A stretch of DNA of 64,000 bases from Terrabacter sp. Root181 (GCF_001428505.1 NZ_LMHU01000007.1:124133-188132), one strand, 5' to 3'. Numbered from the stretch's first letter, positions 1 through 8,934 are shown. Notes: a model not told the origin generated them from the letters alone. Translations and numbers: made by a program.

Positions 1-77
1 TCGGCCTCGATCATCGCCGGGATGGACCGCGTGAACCGCTCCGCCCGCGCCATCGAGGATGCCGTGCCGTGTGCCAT
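1..77 (-). CDS. Partial N-terminus, possible methylenetetrahydrofolate reductase-family protein (Rv2172c position)
   Basis: The first 25 codons of a reverse-strand gene that runs off the left edge. The ATG at 77 follows an AAGG ribosome-binding stretch by about 8 bases, and an in-frame ATG at 53 is an alternative. The visible peptide is basic, with an ARAERF-type segment. The family guess rests only on position: in Mycobacterium the gene divergent from the idsA2 prenyl synthase is an MTHFR-like protein (Rv2172c). Too little protein is present to confirm this from sequence. Confidence 0.4.
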   Translation of the reverse strand, partial: MAHGTASSMARAERFTRSIPAMIEA

Positions 78-183
78 GCCGCACACCTTAAGCCGCGCGC
101 GCCCGCGGCGTCCGGGCTGTTCACGACCGCACCCTCGCGCCGCGTAGGCTGACCACGATTCCCCCGACTCGATGGAGGACCCC

Positions 184-1278
184 GTGCAGACCCCCACCGA
201 CCTCGACGTCCTGCGCCGTCGGGTGCAGCAGGCGATCGACGGGCAGATCGCCGGGGCCACGCAGTCGCTGGCCGCGATCGGCGAGGAGACCGCCCCGCTC
301 GTGTCGGCCGTGTCCGGCCTGCTGACCGGCGGCAAGGGGCTGCGCGCCGGCTTCCTCTACTGGGGCTACCGCGCCGCCGGTGGCCCCGACTCCGACGCGC
401 TTGTGCGCCTGGCGGCGAGCATGGAGTTCTTCCAGGGCGCCGCCCTCCTCCACGACGACGTCATGGACCGCAGCGACACGAGGCGGGGTATGCCGTCCGC
501 GCACCGCGCCGTCGCCTCGCTGCACCAGGCGCGTGGCTGGGCGGGCGACCCCGACCGTTTCGGCGAGGGCACCGCGATCCTCGCCGGTGACCTGTGCCTG
601 ACGTGGTGCGACGAGCTGTACGCGACGTGCGGCCTGCCGGCCCACGAGCTCGCCCGCGGCCGACAGCTCTTCGACTCGATGCGCACGCAGCTCATGGGCG
701 GCCAGTTCCTCGACCTGCTCGAATCGGCCCGTGGCTGGGAGGGGCTCGACCTCGACGCCCGGATCGCCTCGGCCCGCAAGGTGATCCGCTTCAAGAGCGC
801 GAAGTACACCATCGAGCACCCCCTCCTCATCGGCGCCCTCGTCGGTGGCGCGCCCGACGGGTCGCTCGCTCCGCTGTCGGACTACGGCCTCGCCCTCGGG
901 GAGGCGTTCCAGCTGCGCGACGACCTGCTCGGCGTCTTCGGCGACCCCGAGGCCACCGGCAAACCCGCGGGCGACGACCTGCGCGAGGGCAAGCGCACCG
1001 TGCTCGTGGCTCACGCCCTCGACACGGCGTCCGAGACCGACCGTCAGACGGTCGAGAGCCTCTTCGGACGCGACGACCTCGAGCTCGCTGGTGTCGAGGC
1101 GATCCGCCGGATCCTCGTCGACACCGGTGCTGTCGACCGGGTCGAGAGCCTCATCACCGCGTTGGCCGGCGAGGCCTGCGCCGCGGTCGACCGGGCTCGC
1201 GCGACAGGCGCCTACGACCCGTCGGCGCTCGAGGTGCTCGAGGCGCTCGTCGCGGTCTCGACAGCCCGCCGGTCCTGA
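184..1278 (+). CDS. Polyprenyl (geranylgeranyl-type) diphosphate synthase
   Basis: All-trans prenyl diphosphate synthase that condenses isopentenyl diphosphate with allylic diphosphates in cytosolic isoprenoid synthesis. The first aspartate-rich motif DDVMD lies near residue 91-95, followed by a DTRRG segment. The second Asp-rich region (QLRDDLLG, then GDDLREGKR) lies near residues 240-270. The usual GGKRLRP box is changed to GGKGLRA, so the arginine that helps bind IPP is shifted or replaced. The GTG at 184 is preferred because GGAGG (174-178) sits 5 bases upstream; an ATG at 172 would overlap that site. A TAGGCT -10-like box is at about 147-152. It matches the idsA2 (Rv2173) position. Product chain length cannot be read from sequence alone. 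Confidence 0.9.
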   Translation: MQTPTDLDVLRRRVQQAIDGQIAGATQSLAAIGEETAPLVSAVSGLLTGGKGLRAGFLYWGYRAAGGPDSDALVRLAASMEFFQGAALLHDDVMDRSDTRRGMPSAHRAVASLHQARGWAGDPDRFGEGTAILAGDLCLTWCDELYATCGLPAHELARGRQLFDSMRTQLMGGQFLDLLESARGWEGLDLDARIASARKVIRFKSAKYTIEHPLLIGALVGGAPDGSLAPLSDYGLALGEAFQLRDDLLGVFGDPEATGKPAGDDLREGKRTVLVAHALDTASETDRQTVESLFGRDDLELAGVEAIRRILVDTGAVDRVESLITALAGEACAAVDRARATGAYDPSALEVLEALVAVSTARRS

Positions 1279-1284
1279 CGAACG

Positions 1285-1303
1285 GGCCACCCGGCATACG
1301 TCG
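1285..1303. repeat. Intergenic GGCATAC-containing repeat (half-site)
   Basis: GGCCACCCGGCATACGTCG lies between the convergent ends of the prenyl synthase and the Rv2175c homologue. It matches the arms of the hairpin at 57941-57985 and a single arm at 61135-61155, so it belongs to a dispersed short repeat family. A following GTCGGCCGGGC stretch could pair locally, so a terminator role is possible. Confidence 0.45.
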
Positions 1304-1342
1304 TCGGCCGGGCGGTCCCGTCGGGACCTGACCGACCGCGCG

Positions 1343-1741
1343 TCAGAAGGCGAGCTCCTGCGCGCGGCGCCGGATCTCGGTCTTGTGCCCGGCCAGCATG
1401 GCGTCAATGGGCGCACCCTCGACGGGCAGCGTCGCGTCCGGCGTGTGCAGCCACTCGATGATCTCGTCGTCGTCCATGCCGCCGTCGGCGAGGACGGTGA
1501 AGGTGCCGCGCAGCTCGGGCCGGGGTCCGGTCTCGTCGAAGAACTTCGCGGGGATCGCGACGACGCGCCGCTCGCCGATCCGGGCCGCGAGGACCTCGCG
1601 GTCGGCGATCAGCTGACGCACCTGCGACAGCTGCAGGCCGAGCCGCTCGGCGGCGTCGGGAACGGTCAGCCACTCCCCGACGAGCGACTCCAGGTCGCGG
1701 GTGGTGGGCACGTCGGGCTGCAGTTCGGGGGTCTCGCTCAC
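1343..1741 (-). CDS. Rv2175c-family DNA-binding protein
   Basis: About 132 residues. The N-terminal half carries a helix-turn-helix (WLTVPDAAERLGL, then SQVRQLIADREVLAAR). The C-terminal half has the family pattern of a VVAIPAKFF strand, an LADGGMDDDEIIEWL segment, an LHTPDATL motif and a terminal RRRAQELAF. This layout is that of M. tuberculosis Rv2175c, a DNA-binding protein reported as a substrate of PknL, and a pknL homologue lies nearby at 3352. The GTG at 1741 is chosen; a GTG at 1780 is possible but its only GGGAGG site directly abuts the codon. Faces the prenyl synthase tail to tail. Confidence 0.85.
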   Translation of the reverse strand: MSETPELQPDVPTTRDLESLVGEWLTVPDAAERLGLQLSQVRQLIADREVLAARIGERRVVAIPAKFFDETGPRPELRGTFTVLADGGMDDDEIIEWLHTPDATLPVEGAPIDAMLAGHKTEIRRRAQELAF

Positions 1742-1815
1742 AGGACGAGAGTCTGCCACCGTCCCGACCGGCCCGCGCACACCTCCCGGAGAGGCTGCCG
1801 CGAGCGGCCCGGGGC

Positions 1816-1868
1816 GAATTACAGCATTGTATTTATACTTTAGTGCTCAATTGTGCGCTATCGTCACA
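1816..1868 (+). promoter_or_regulatory. AT-rich promoter island upstream of the LysM transglycosylase
   Basis: A sharply AT-rich stretch (TTACAGCATTGTATTTATAC and onward) in otherwise very GC-rich DNA, between the Rv2175c start and the cell-wall hydrolase. It contains several TANNNT candidates, including TATACT and TATCGT. A C- and CA-rich leader of roughly 140 bases then runs to the ATG at 2014. The exact -35/-10 pair is not certain. Confidence 0.5.
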
Positions 1869-2013
1869 GGCGCCACTCGGCTCACAAGCGTCACACAGCA
1901 CCTCCGCAGCACCAGAGCAACCACCAGCACCACCACGCACGCCACCGAACCCCTTCCGAACGCCCCTCCACGCTCTCGAACTCAGCTGGGCTCCAGGAAA
2001 GGACTCCACCCCC

Positions 2014-3177
2014 ATGCCCTTCGCCGACGTCGCCGCGCTCGCCCTGCCCGCACACGCTGCCGTGGCCCCCGTGGCCGCCACCCCGTGGACGACCGTCACG
2101 GTCCGCCCGGGCGACACGCTCTGGCACCTCGCCCTCGCGCACCACACGACCATCCGGGCGATCGTCGAGAAGAACCGGCTCACCGCGGGCGGATCGGTGA
2201 TCCACCCGGGGCAGAAGCTGCTCGTCCCCGGCCGTCCGTCGTCGACCCCGACCAGATCCGCCACGTCGACGCCGGCACAGGCCCGCCCGGCGAGCACGAC
2301 CGCCACCGTCATCCACGTGGTGCGCTCGGGCGAGACCATGAGCGGGATCGCCACGCGTTACGGGGTGTCGCTGACCAAGCTCCTCGCCGCGAACCGGCTC
2401 GCCAACGCCGGACTCATCTTCGTCGGGCAGCGGATCAGCGTGCCGGGCGCGAAGGCACCGGCCACGCCGGCGCCCCCCACGCCGGCGCACTCCACACCGG
2501 CGACGCCGGGCGGTGTGGGCTCGATCTACGTCGTCAAGGCCGGCGACAGCATGAGCGTCATCGCGCAGCGCCACGGCGTCTCGCTGACCAAGCTGCTCGC
2601 GGCGAACAAGCTGGCTGACGCGAGCCGCATCTACGTGGGCCAGAAGATCGTCATCCCCGGCACCGTCTCGGCGCCTGCGCCGGCGACGCCGGCCCCCGCC
2701 CCGGCCCCCGCGCCGGGCTACCAGTACCCCAGCAAGACCGCGCAGGCCGTCGCCGCGAGCAAGGCGAAGCTCGCGGCCATGGACGTGCCCAGCCGCACCG
2801 ACACCGCAGCGATGATCCGCGCGACCGCGACCCGACACGGCGTCGACCCGAAGCTCGCACTCGCCATCGGCTGGCTCGAGTCCGGGTGGTACCAGCGCGC
2901 CGTCTCCTACACGAACGCCGTCGGCGTCATGCAGCTCATGCCGGTCTCCCAGACCTGGGCCTCGCAGCTCGCGGGCCGGACCCTCGACCGCTTCGACGCG
3001 CAGGACAACATCACCGGTGGTGTCCTCATCATCCGCGCCCTCCAGGCCAGCGCCGACTCGCGCGAGCAGGCGATCGCCGGCTACTACCAGGGCCTCTACT
3101 CGGTCCGCACCAAGGGCCTGTACGAGGACACGAAGAAGTACGTGGCCAACGTCATGGCCGTCTACGACCGCCTCTGA
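2014..3177 (+). CDS. Secreted LysM-repeat lytic transglycosylase
   Basis: About 387 residues. It has three LysM peptidoglycan-binding domains at roughly residues 28-72, 99-144 and 170-215, separated by Ala/Pro/Thr linkers, then an SLT-type transglycosylase domain from about 262 to the end. Glu289 in the GWLESGW motif is the expected catalytic acid, followed by a GVMQLMP segment. The role is cleavage or remodelling of cell-wall glycan outside the membrane. The ATG at 2014 follows AGGAAAGGA by about 10 bases. The predicted N-terminus has an AHA cleavage-like site but no basic n-region, so the signal peptide is weak. The frame is open upstream to a GTG at 1843, which would add a long Pro-rich segment. 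It lies directly before pknL, a kinase with PASTA cell-wall sensor domains. Confidence 0.85.
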   Translation: MPFADVAALALPAHAAVAPVAATPWTTVTVRPGDTLWHLALAHHTTIRAIVEKNRLTAGGSVIHPGQKLLVPGRPSSTPTRSATSTPAQARPASTTATVIHVVRSGETMSGIATRYGVSLTKLLAANRLANAGLIFVGQRISVPGAKAPATPAPPTPAHSTPATPGGVGSIYVVKAGDSMSVIAQRHGVSLTKLLAANKLADASRIYVGQKIVIPGTVSAPAPATPAPAPAPAPGYQYPSKTAQAVAASKAKLAAMDVPSRTDTAAMIRATATRHGVDPKLALAIGWLESGWYQRAVSYTNAVGVMQLMPVSQTWASQLAGRTLDRFDAQDNITGGVLIIRALQASADSREQAIAGYYQGLYSVRTKGLYEDTKKYVANVMAVYDRL

Positions 3178-3351
3178 CGGTGGCCGCTCCGCGTCCGGGG
3201 CCGTCCGTCGAGGAGGTCGCCGGAGGGGCCCTCAGGCGCGGAGCGCAGGCGGAGGGTCTCGCGGTGCCCATGACGCGGCGCGCGCACCGGGCGGGCGACG
3301 CGCCCGCACCGCGAGACCCCGCCGCCCGGGCCAGCCCGTAAACTTCGCTCC

Positions 3352-5343
3352 GTGACGTCCAGCGTGGCGGACGCCCTCGTCGGTCGGGTGATCGACGGCC
3401 GGTACCGCATCCTCTCCCACCTCGCAGACGGAGGCATGGCCTCTGTCTACGTGGCGCTGGACGGACGCCTCGACCGGGAGGTGGCCCTCAAGATCATGCG
3501 CCCCGGGCTCGCGACCGACGACGTCTTCGTCGAGCGGTTCCGCGCCGAGGCCCGGTCCGCCGCGCGGCTCAGCCACCCCAACGTCGTCGCCGTCTTCGAC
3601 CAGGGCGAGGACGACGGCGAGGTCTTCCTCGCGATGGAGCTCGTCGAGGGCAAGACCCTGCGCGACGTCATCCACGAGGAGGCGCCGCTCACCGCCCGTG
3701 AGGCCCTCGCCATCCTCGAGCCGATCCTCCTCGCGCTGCGGGCCGCCCACGTGGCCGGCATGATCCACCGCGACGTCAAGCCCGAGAACGTCATCGTGCG
3801 CCGCGACGGCGAGGTCAAGGTCGCCGACTTCGGCCTCGCTCGCGCCATCACCAACCAGGCCGCGACGAGCCAGACGGGTGTCCTGCTGGGCACCGTCTCC
3901 TACCTCTCCCCGGAGCAGGTCGAGCGCGGCGTCGCCGACACGCGCAGCGACGTGTACGCCGCGGGCCTGCTCCTCTTCGAGATGCTCACGGGGCGCAAGG
4001 CCGTCACGGGCGGCACCCCGATCCAGATCGCGTACAACCACGTCCACGGCTCGATCGTCACCCCGAGCTCCGTCGTCCCGGGGGTTCCGGCCGAGCTCGA
4101 CGACCTCGTCGCCCACGCGACGGCGCTGGAGCCGGAGGACCGTTTCGACTCGGCCGCGGCGTTCGTGGCCGCGCTGCGCGCGGTGCGGCGTGGCCTCTCG
4201 GCGGACGAGCTCGACCGGCGCGGGACCGCGGTCGTGCCCGACCCCGCCACGACGTCGGTGCTGCCGGCGGACTCGTCGACGACGCAGGCCTCCCCCGCCG
4301 CTCGACCACGGCGGGCCGACCTGCCGACTGCCCCGGAGCGTCACCGCACGCGACCCAACGAGGTCGGGCGTGCAGCGCTCGCCGGGCTGCCCGTCCACGA
4401 CGACGCTCCCGCGCTCGAGCACACCGCGGCCATGCCGATCGACCGACGGGCCGGGCGTCGGCGACGTTGGCCCCTCTGGCTGGCGGCCGTCCTGGTCCTG
4501 GTCGGCGGCGCGTTCGGTGGGTGGTGGTTCACGATGGGGCCCGGTGGCTCGACCGTCGTGCCGGCCGTCGTCGGCCAGCCGATCTCGCAGGCCGTGGGAG
4601 CGATGGAGCAGGCCTCCCTGTCGGTCGAGACCGTCGAGGAGTTCTCCGAGGGCAAGGCCAAGGGAGTCGTCCTGCGCGTCGAGCCCGGTGCGGGCAGCGA
4701 GCTCGGCAAGGAGTCCACGGTCCGCGTCGTCGTCTCCAAGGGCAGGGAGAGGTATGCCGTCCCGAAGCTCGTCGGGACCAGGCTGAACGGCGCCGGGGCG
4801 GCCCTGTCACCCCTGACCCTCCGGCTCGGCGACCGGGCGCAGGACTGGAGCGAGACCGTGCCCGAGGGCGTCGTCATCTCCCAGGACCCCGCGCCCGGCG
4901 AGTCGGTCAGGCGCAACACCGCCGTGTCCGTCGTCGTCTCCAGGGGCCGCCAGCCGATCGAGGTGCCCACGGTCACCGGCGCGCCGTTCGACGCCGCGTC
5001 CGCCGCCATCACGAAGGCCGGGCTCACGGTGCGTCGTGGCGAGGACGTCAACAGCGACGCCGTCCCCGCAGGGCAGGTCGTCTCCCAGTCGCCCGACAAG
5101 GGGACCCTGCACCGGGGCGACGCCGTCACGGTGGTCGTGTCCAAGGGTCCGGTCATGGTCCAGGTCCCCAACGTCGTCGACCAGCCGGACACCGCCGCCG
5201 AGAAGACGCTCACCGACCTCGGCTTCAAGGTCGACAAGCAGTACCCCTTCGGTGAGCTCTTCGAGAAGAAGGTCCGGGCCCAGAGCCTCGCCGCCGGCAC
5301 GTCCGTGCCCAAGGGCAGCACGATCAGCCTGACGATCGTCTGA
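3352..5343 (+). CDS. pknL: PASTA-domain serine/threonine protein kinase, PknL-like
   Basis: 663 residues. The N-terminal kinase domain spans about 13-275, with Gly-rich loop LADGGMASVY, Lys47, HRDVKPEN at 139-146 and DFG at 159-161, so it looks catalytically intact. An Ala/Pro/Thr-rich juxtamembrane segment and an Arg cluster precede one membrane helix near residues 374-393. Four extracellular PASTA domains (about 400-663) should bind peptidoglycan or lipid II fragments. The GTG start at 3352 lacks a clear ribosome site, but TAAACT at 3339-3344 lies 7 bases upstream, as expected for a leaderless transcript. The neighbouring Rv2175c homologue is the known substrate type for PknL. Confidence 0.93.
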   Translation: MTSSVADALVGRVIDGRYRILSHLADGGMASVYVALDGRLDREVALKIMRPGLATDDVFVERFRAEARSAARLSHPNVVAVFDQGEDDGEVFLAMELVEGKTLRDVIHEEAPLTAREALAILEPILLALRAAHVAGMIHRDVKPENVIVRRDGEVKVADFGLARAITNQAATSQTGVLLGTVSYLSPEQVERGVADTRSDVYAAGLLLFEMLTGRKAVTGGTPIQIAYNHVHGSIVTPSSVVPGVPAELDDLVAHATALEPEDRFDSAAAFVAALRAVRRGLSADELDRRGTAVVPDPATTSVLPADSSTTQASPAARPRRADLPTAPERHRTRPNEVGRAALAGLPVHDDAPALEHTAAMPIDRRAGRRRRWPLWLAAVLVLVGGAFGGWWFTMGPGGSTVVPAVVGQPISQAVGAMEQASLSVETVEEFSEGKAKGVVLRVEPGAGSELGKESTVRVVVSKGRERYAVPKLVGTRLNGAGAALSPLTLRLGDRAQDWSETVPEGVVISQDPAPGESVRRNTAVSVVVSRGRQPIEVPTVTGAPFDAASAAITKAGLTVRRGEDVNSDAVPAGQVVSQSPDKGTLHRGDAVTVVVSKGPVMVQVPNVVDQPDTAAEKTLTDLGFKVDKQYPFGELFEKKVRAQSLAAGTSVPKGSTISLTIV

Positions 5344-5351
5344 GGCCGCCC

Positions 5352-6251
5352 GTGACCCCTGCGGCGCGCACGCGCCTGGCCACTCTGCTCCTCGTCGCCC
5401 TGACGGCCGTGTGGGGCTCGACGTTCTTCCTCATCCGCAACCTCCTCGAGACCGTGCCTCCCGTGGACTTCCTCGCGGTGCGCTTCAGCCTGTCGGCCGT
5501 CATCATGCTCATCGTGTTCTGGCGACCGGTGCGCGCCCTGAGCCGCCAGCAGGTCCTCGTCGGCGTCGGCCTCGGTGCGCTGTACGGTCTGGCCCAGATC
5601 TTCCAGACGCAGGGGCTCGCGACGACCCCGGCGTCCGTGTCGGGCTTCATCACGGGCACCTACGTCGTGCTCACCCCGGTCTTCACCGCCGTGCTGCTGC
5701 GCGAACGCGTGGCCGGGTCCACCTGGGCCGCGGTCGGGCTCGCGACCGTGGGCCTGGCGCTGCTGTCCCTCAACGGGCTCCCCGTCGGCGTCGGAGAGGC
5801 GATCACCCTCCTCGCCGCCGCCCTCTACGCACTGCACATCGTGGGTCTCGGCCGCTACAGCGCGTCCGAGATCGCGACCGGACTGTCCGTGGTCCAGATG
5901 GTCGTCATCGCGCTGCTGTGCGTCGTCGGTGCGGTGCCCGGCGGCGTCATCCTGCCGAGCACGCCGGCCCAGTGGGCGTCGGTGCTCTACATGGTCGTCT
6001 TCGCGAGCATCCTCGCGCTGTGGGTGCAGACGTGGGCGCAGGCGCACATGCCGGCCACGCGGGCAGCGATCGTCATGACCCTCGAGCCGGTCTTCGCGGC
6101 GTTCTTCGCGGTGACGCTCGGCGACGAGACCGCGACGCTGCGGATGGTGGTCGGCGGCGCGCTCGTGCTCGCAGCGATGTATGCCGTCGAGCTCCTCGCG
6201 CGCCGACGCCCGGGTGAGCTGCCGGCCGAGGCCCTCCACCACGAGGTCTGA
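5352..6251 (+). CDS. EamA/DMT-family transporter
   Basis: 299 residues with about ten hydrophobic helices in two homologous halves, the pattern of the drug/metabolite transporter superfamily (EamA). The second half has the typical TRAAIVMTLEPVFAAFF segment. It is an inner-membrane exporter of unknown substrate, often amino acids or related metabolites in this family. The GTG start lies 8 bases after the pknL stop, suggesting co-transcription. The end is convergent with threonine aldolase across a double palindrome. Confidence 0.88.
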   Translation: MTPAARTRLATLLLVALTAVWGSTFFLIRNLLETVPPVDFLAVRFSLSAVIMLIVFWRPVRALSRQQVLVGVGLGALYGLAQIFQTQGLATTPASVSGFITGTYVVLTPVFTAVLLRERVAGSTWAAVGLATVGLALLSLNGLPVGVGEAITLLAAALYALHIVGLGRYSASEIATGLSVVQMVVIALLCVVGAVPGGVILPSTPAQWASVLYMVVFASILALWVQTWAQAHMPATRAAIVMTLEPVFAAFFAVTLGDETATLRMVVGGALVLAAMYAVELLARRRPGELPAEALHHEV

Positions 6252-6270
6252 CCCCCACCTGCCCTCCCCG

Positions 6271-6340
6271 CCGAACGCGGCGTTCGGTGGCGAAAGCGCT
6301 GTTCTACCAGTGAGTTCGGCACCGAACGCGGCGTTCGGTG
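6271..6340. terminator. Twin palindromes between convergent genes
   Basis: Two copies of the interrupted palindrome CCGAACGCGGCGTTCGG, at 6271-6287 and 6320-6340. The second extends to 10-base arms as CACCGAACGC and GCGTTCGGTG around a central G. They lie between the 3' ends of the EamA transporter (+) and threonine aldolase (-). Bidirectional termination is the simplest reading. There is no T tract, and the repeat of the same word in two copies also resembles a protein-binding site. Confidence 0.55.
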
Positions 6341-6359
6341 CGAGGAGTCGGGGCTCGGG

Positions 6360-7430
6360 TCAGGCGGCGGTGGGCGCCGAGCGCAGCAGGCCCGTGAGGA
6401 CGTCGATCGCGACGTCGGTGCCCGCGTCGTCGACATCGAGGTGCCAGACGAGGCGCACGGCACCCGGCCCCACGGCATACGTCCTCACGCCGGCGGCGAG
6501 GGCTGCCTCGACGAAGGCGGCGGACGTCCAGCCCACCGCGGCCACGTCGACGATGACGATGTTGGTCTCGACCGTGGCGAGGTCGACGGCGCCGGGAGCC
6601 GACTCGGCCATCGCCTCGGCCGCGCGTCGCGCTCGGGCATGGTCGTCGGCCAGGCGGTCGACGTTGTGGTCGAGGGCGAAAAGCCCTGCGGCAGCGAGGA
6701 TCCCGGCCTGCCTCATCCCGCCACCGAAGCGCTTGCGCCAGATGCGCGACTCGGCCATGGCGTCGGCAGAGCCCACGAGCACGCTGCCGACGGGCGCCCC
6801 GAGGCCCTTGCTCAGGCAGATCGAGACGGTGTCGAACTCGCGACCGTAGTCCCCGATCGGCACGCCGGAGGCGACGTGGGCGTTGAAGAGCCGCGCCCCG
6901 TCGAGGTGCATGGCGACGCCTCGCTCGCGCGTCACCTCGCGGGCCCGCCGGATCTCGTCGAGCGACTGCACGGTGCCGCCGCCGAAGTTGTGGGTGTTCT
7001 CGACGATCACGAGGGACGTGCAGACCTGGTAGGGCCCGACACCGGTGATCATGAGCGACGCCGCGTCGCCGGCCCGGAACCGGCCACGCTCGGACACCCA
7101 GGTGCGCGACGAGATGCCCGAGAGCACGGCGGCCGCCCCGAGCTCGGCCCGCACGACGTGGGCGAGGGAGTCGCCGATGAGCTCCTCCCCCGGCCTGACG
7201 TGCAGCCGCACGCCGAGCTGGTTGGCCATCGAGCCCGAGGGCGTGAAGAGCGCGGCCTCGTGCCCGAGCATCCCGGCGACGCGCTCCTCGAGGGCGCGCA
7301 GCGTCGGGTCCTCACCGAAGACGTCGTCGCCGACCTCCGCGCGCGCCATGGCATCGCGCATGGCCTCGGTCGGGCGGGTCAGGGTGTCGCTGAGCAGGTC
7401 CGCCCGGTAGGGGCTCGTGGCCGCCACCAC
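6360..7430 (-). CDS. Low-specificity threonine aldolase (beta-eliminating lyase family)
   Basis: PLP-dependent aldolase expected to split L-threonine or L-allo-threonine into glycine and acetaldehyde in the cytosol. 356 residues, fold type I. The sequence shows a DLLSDTLTRPT start, HLDGAR at 175-180, the PLP lysine in CLSKGLGAPVGS (Lys208) and a conserved ENTHN segment. The GTG start is immediately after the TGA of the upstream DAHP synthase gene, so the two are probably co-transcribed and translationally coupled. Confidence 0.9.
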   Translation of the reverse strand: MVAATSPYRADLLSDTLTRPTEAMRDAMARAEVGDDVFGEDPTLRALEERVAGMLGHEAALFTPSGSMANQLGVRLHVRPGEELIGDSLAHVVRAELGAAAVLSGISSRTWVSERGRFRAGDAASLMITGVGPYQVCTSLVIVENTHNFGGGTVQSLDEIRRAREVTRERGVAMHLDGARLFNAHVASGVPIGDYGREFDTVSICLSKGLGAPVGSVLVGSADAMAESRIWRKRFGGGMRQAGILAAAGLFALDHNVDRLADDHARARRAAEAMAESAPGAVDLATVETNIVIVDVAAVGWTSAAFVEAALAAGVRTYAVGPGAVRLVWHLDVDDAGTDVAIDVLTGLLRSAPTAA

Positions 7431-8819
7431 TCAGGCCTGGCCGAGCATCTCGGCGACGAGGAACGCGAGCTCGAGCGACTGCTGGTGGTTCAGACGCGGG
7501 TCGCACACGGACTCGTAGCGCTTCTCGAGGTCGGAGTCGATGATCTTCTCCGCGCCGCCGAGGCACTCCGTGACGTCGTTGCCGGTGAGCTCGACGTGGA
7601 TGCCACCGGGGATCGTCCCGAGGGACTGGTGCACCTCGAAGAAGCCGCGCACCTCCTCGACGATGTCCTCGAAGTCGCGCGTCTTGTAGCCCGAGGGGCT
7701 CTCGAACGTGTTGCCGTGCATCGGGTCGCAGATCCACGTCACGGTGGCACCGGAGGCGGTCACCTTGTCGACGAGCGCCGGCAGCGCGTCGCGGATCGTG
7801 CCGGCACCCATGCGGGTGATGAACGTCAGGCGGCCGGGCGTGCGGTTCGGGTCGACCTTGTCGATGAGGCGCAGCACCTCGTCGATGTCGGCCTTGGGCC
7901 CGAGCTTGACGCCGATCGGGTTGCTGATGCGCGAGACGAAGTCGACGTGCGCGCCGTCGAGCTGGCGCGTGCGCTCGCCGACCCAGACGAAGTGCCCCGA
8001 CGTGTCGTAGAGGCGGCCGGAGCGCGAGTCGATGCGCGTCAGCGGGCGTTCGTAGTCGAGCAGCAGCGCCTCGTGGGCGGCGTAGAACTCGACGGTGCGC
8101 ATGGCGTCGAAGTCGGCGCCACAGGCCCACATGAAGCGCATCGCCTTGTCGATGTCCTTGGCGATCTTCTCGTAGCGCTGGTTGGCCGAGTTGGCCACGA
8201 AGCCGCGGTTCCAGTCGTGGACGTGGCGGAGGTCGGCGAATCCGCCTGTCGTGAAGGCGCGCACGAGGTTCAGCGTCGCCGAGCTCGCGTGGTAGGCGCG
8301 GACGAGGCGCTGCGGGTCGGGGATGCGGGCGGTCTCGTGGAAGGCGAAGTCGTTGACCATGTCGCCGCGGAAGGCGGGCAGGGTGACGCCCTCACGGGTC
8401 TCGACCGTCGAGCTGCGCGGCTTGGCGTACTGCCCGGCCATGCGCCCGATCTTGATGACGGGGACGGAGGCGCCGTAGGTGAGCACGGCGGCCATCTGCA
8501 GGATCGTCTTGATGCGGTCGCGGATGTTGTCGGCGGTCGCGGAGGCGAAGGTCTCGGCGCAGTCGCCGCCCTGGAGCACGAAGGCCTCGCCGACGGCGGC
8601 CTTGGCCATCCGGTCGGTGAGGATGTCGCACTCGCCCGCGAAGACGAGCGGAGGATACGAGGCGAGGGTCTCGATCACCTCGGCCAGGGCAGCCGTGTCG
8701 GGCCAGGCAGGCTGCTGCTGGGCCTCGAGCTCGGTGGCCGCGGCCGTGAGGGCTGCGAGGGCCTCGGACCCGTCAACGGGTTCGAGGCCGGCATCGGCGG
8801 TGACGGTCCTCGTGTTCAC
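7431..8819 (-). CDS. aroG: Class II 3-deoxy-7-phosphoheptulonate synthase
   Basis: First committed step of the shikimate pathway: phosphoenolpyruvate plus erythrose 4-phosphate gives DAHP. About 462 residues, the same length as M. tuberculosis AroG (Rv2178c). It shows LQGGDCAETF, RIGRMAGQYAKPRS-like and KPGRLT-like blocks, CDPMHGNT and a C-terminal CDPRLNHQQSLELAFLVAE. The frame is open upstream to 8867. The GTG at 8819 is preferred because TACGCT (8831-8826) lies 6 bases upstream, fitting leaderless translation, and because the length then matches the family. Confidence 0.94.
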   Translation of the reverse strand: MNTRTVTADAGLEPVDGSEALAALTAAATELEAQQQPAWPDTAALAEVIETLASYPPLVFAGECDILTDRMAKAAVGEAFVLQGGDCAETFASATADNIRDRIKTILQMAAVLTYGASVPVIKIGRMAGQYAKPRSSTVETREGVTLPAFRGDMVNDFAFHETARIPDPQRLVRAYHASSATLNLVRAFTTGGFADLRHVHDWNRGFVANSANQRYEKIAKDIDKAMRFMWACGADFDAMRTVEFYAAHEALLLDYERPLTRIDSRSGRLYDTSGHFVWVGERTRQLDGAHVDFVSRISNPIGVKLGPKADIDEVLRLIDKVDPNRTPGRLTFITRMGAGTIRDALPALVDKVTASGATVTWICDPMHGNTFESPSGYKTRDFEDIVEEVRGFFEVHQSLGTIPGGIHVELTGNDVTECLGGAEKIIDSDLEKRYESVCDPRLNHQQSLELAFLVAEMLGQA

Positions 8820-8912
8820 CCCGACAGCGTAGACGTCGCGCGGGGGTGCTCCCGCCGGGGTCCGCATCCCGAAACCTCCGGCGCGCGCCGAGTCACCGAC
8901 GACGTATGCCGT

Positions 8913-8934
8913 CCGGCCCCCTCGCGGGGGCCGG
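8913..8934 (-). terminator. GC hairpin downstream of macR
   Basis: CCGGCCCCC and GGGGGCCGG form a 9-bp stem with a TCGC loop, just beyond the stop of the response regulator gene (8940) on the reverse strand. A copy of the GTATGCC motif lies immediately beside it at 8904. No U tract follows, as is usual in actinobacteria. Confidence 0.6.

Noticed and set aside
1816-1868. AT-rich island considered as a sign of horizontal transfer or a mobile-element scar
   Set aside because: Only about 50 bases long, with no terminal repeats; a promoter explains it better.
7312-8867. Alternative long frames within aroG, rich in Arg and Pro
   Set aside because: The aroG frame has all class II DAHP synthase motifs; the others are shadows with Arg/Pro-rich low-complexity translations.
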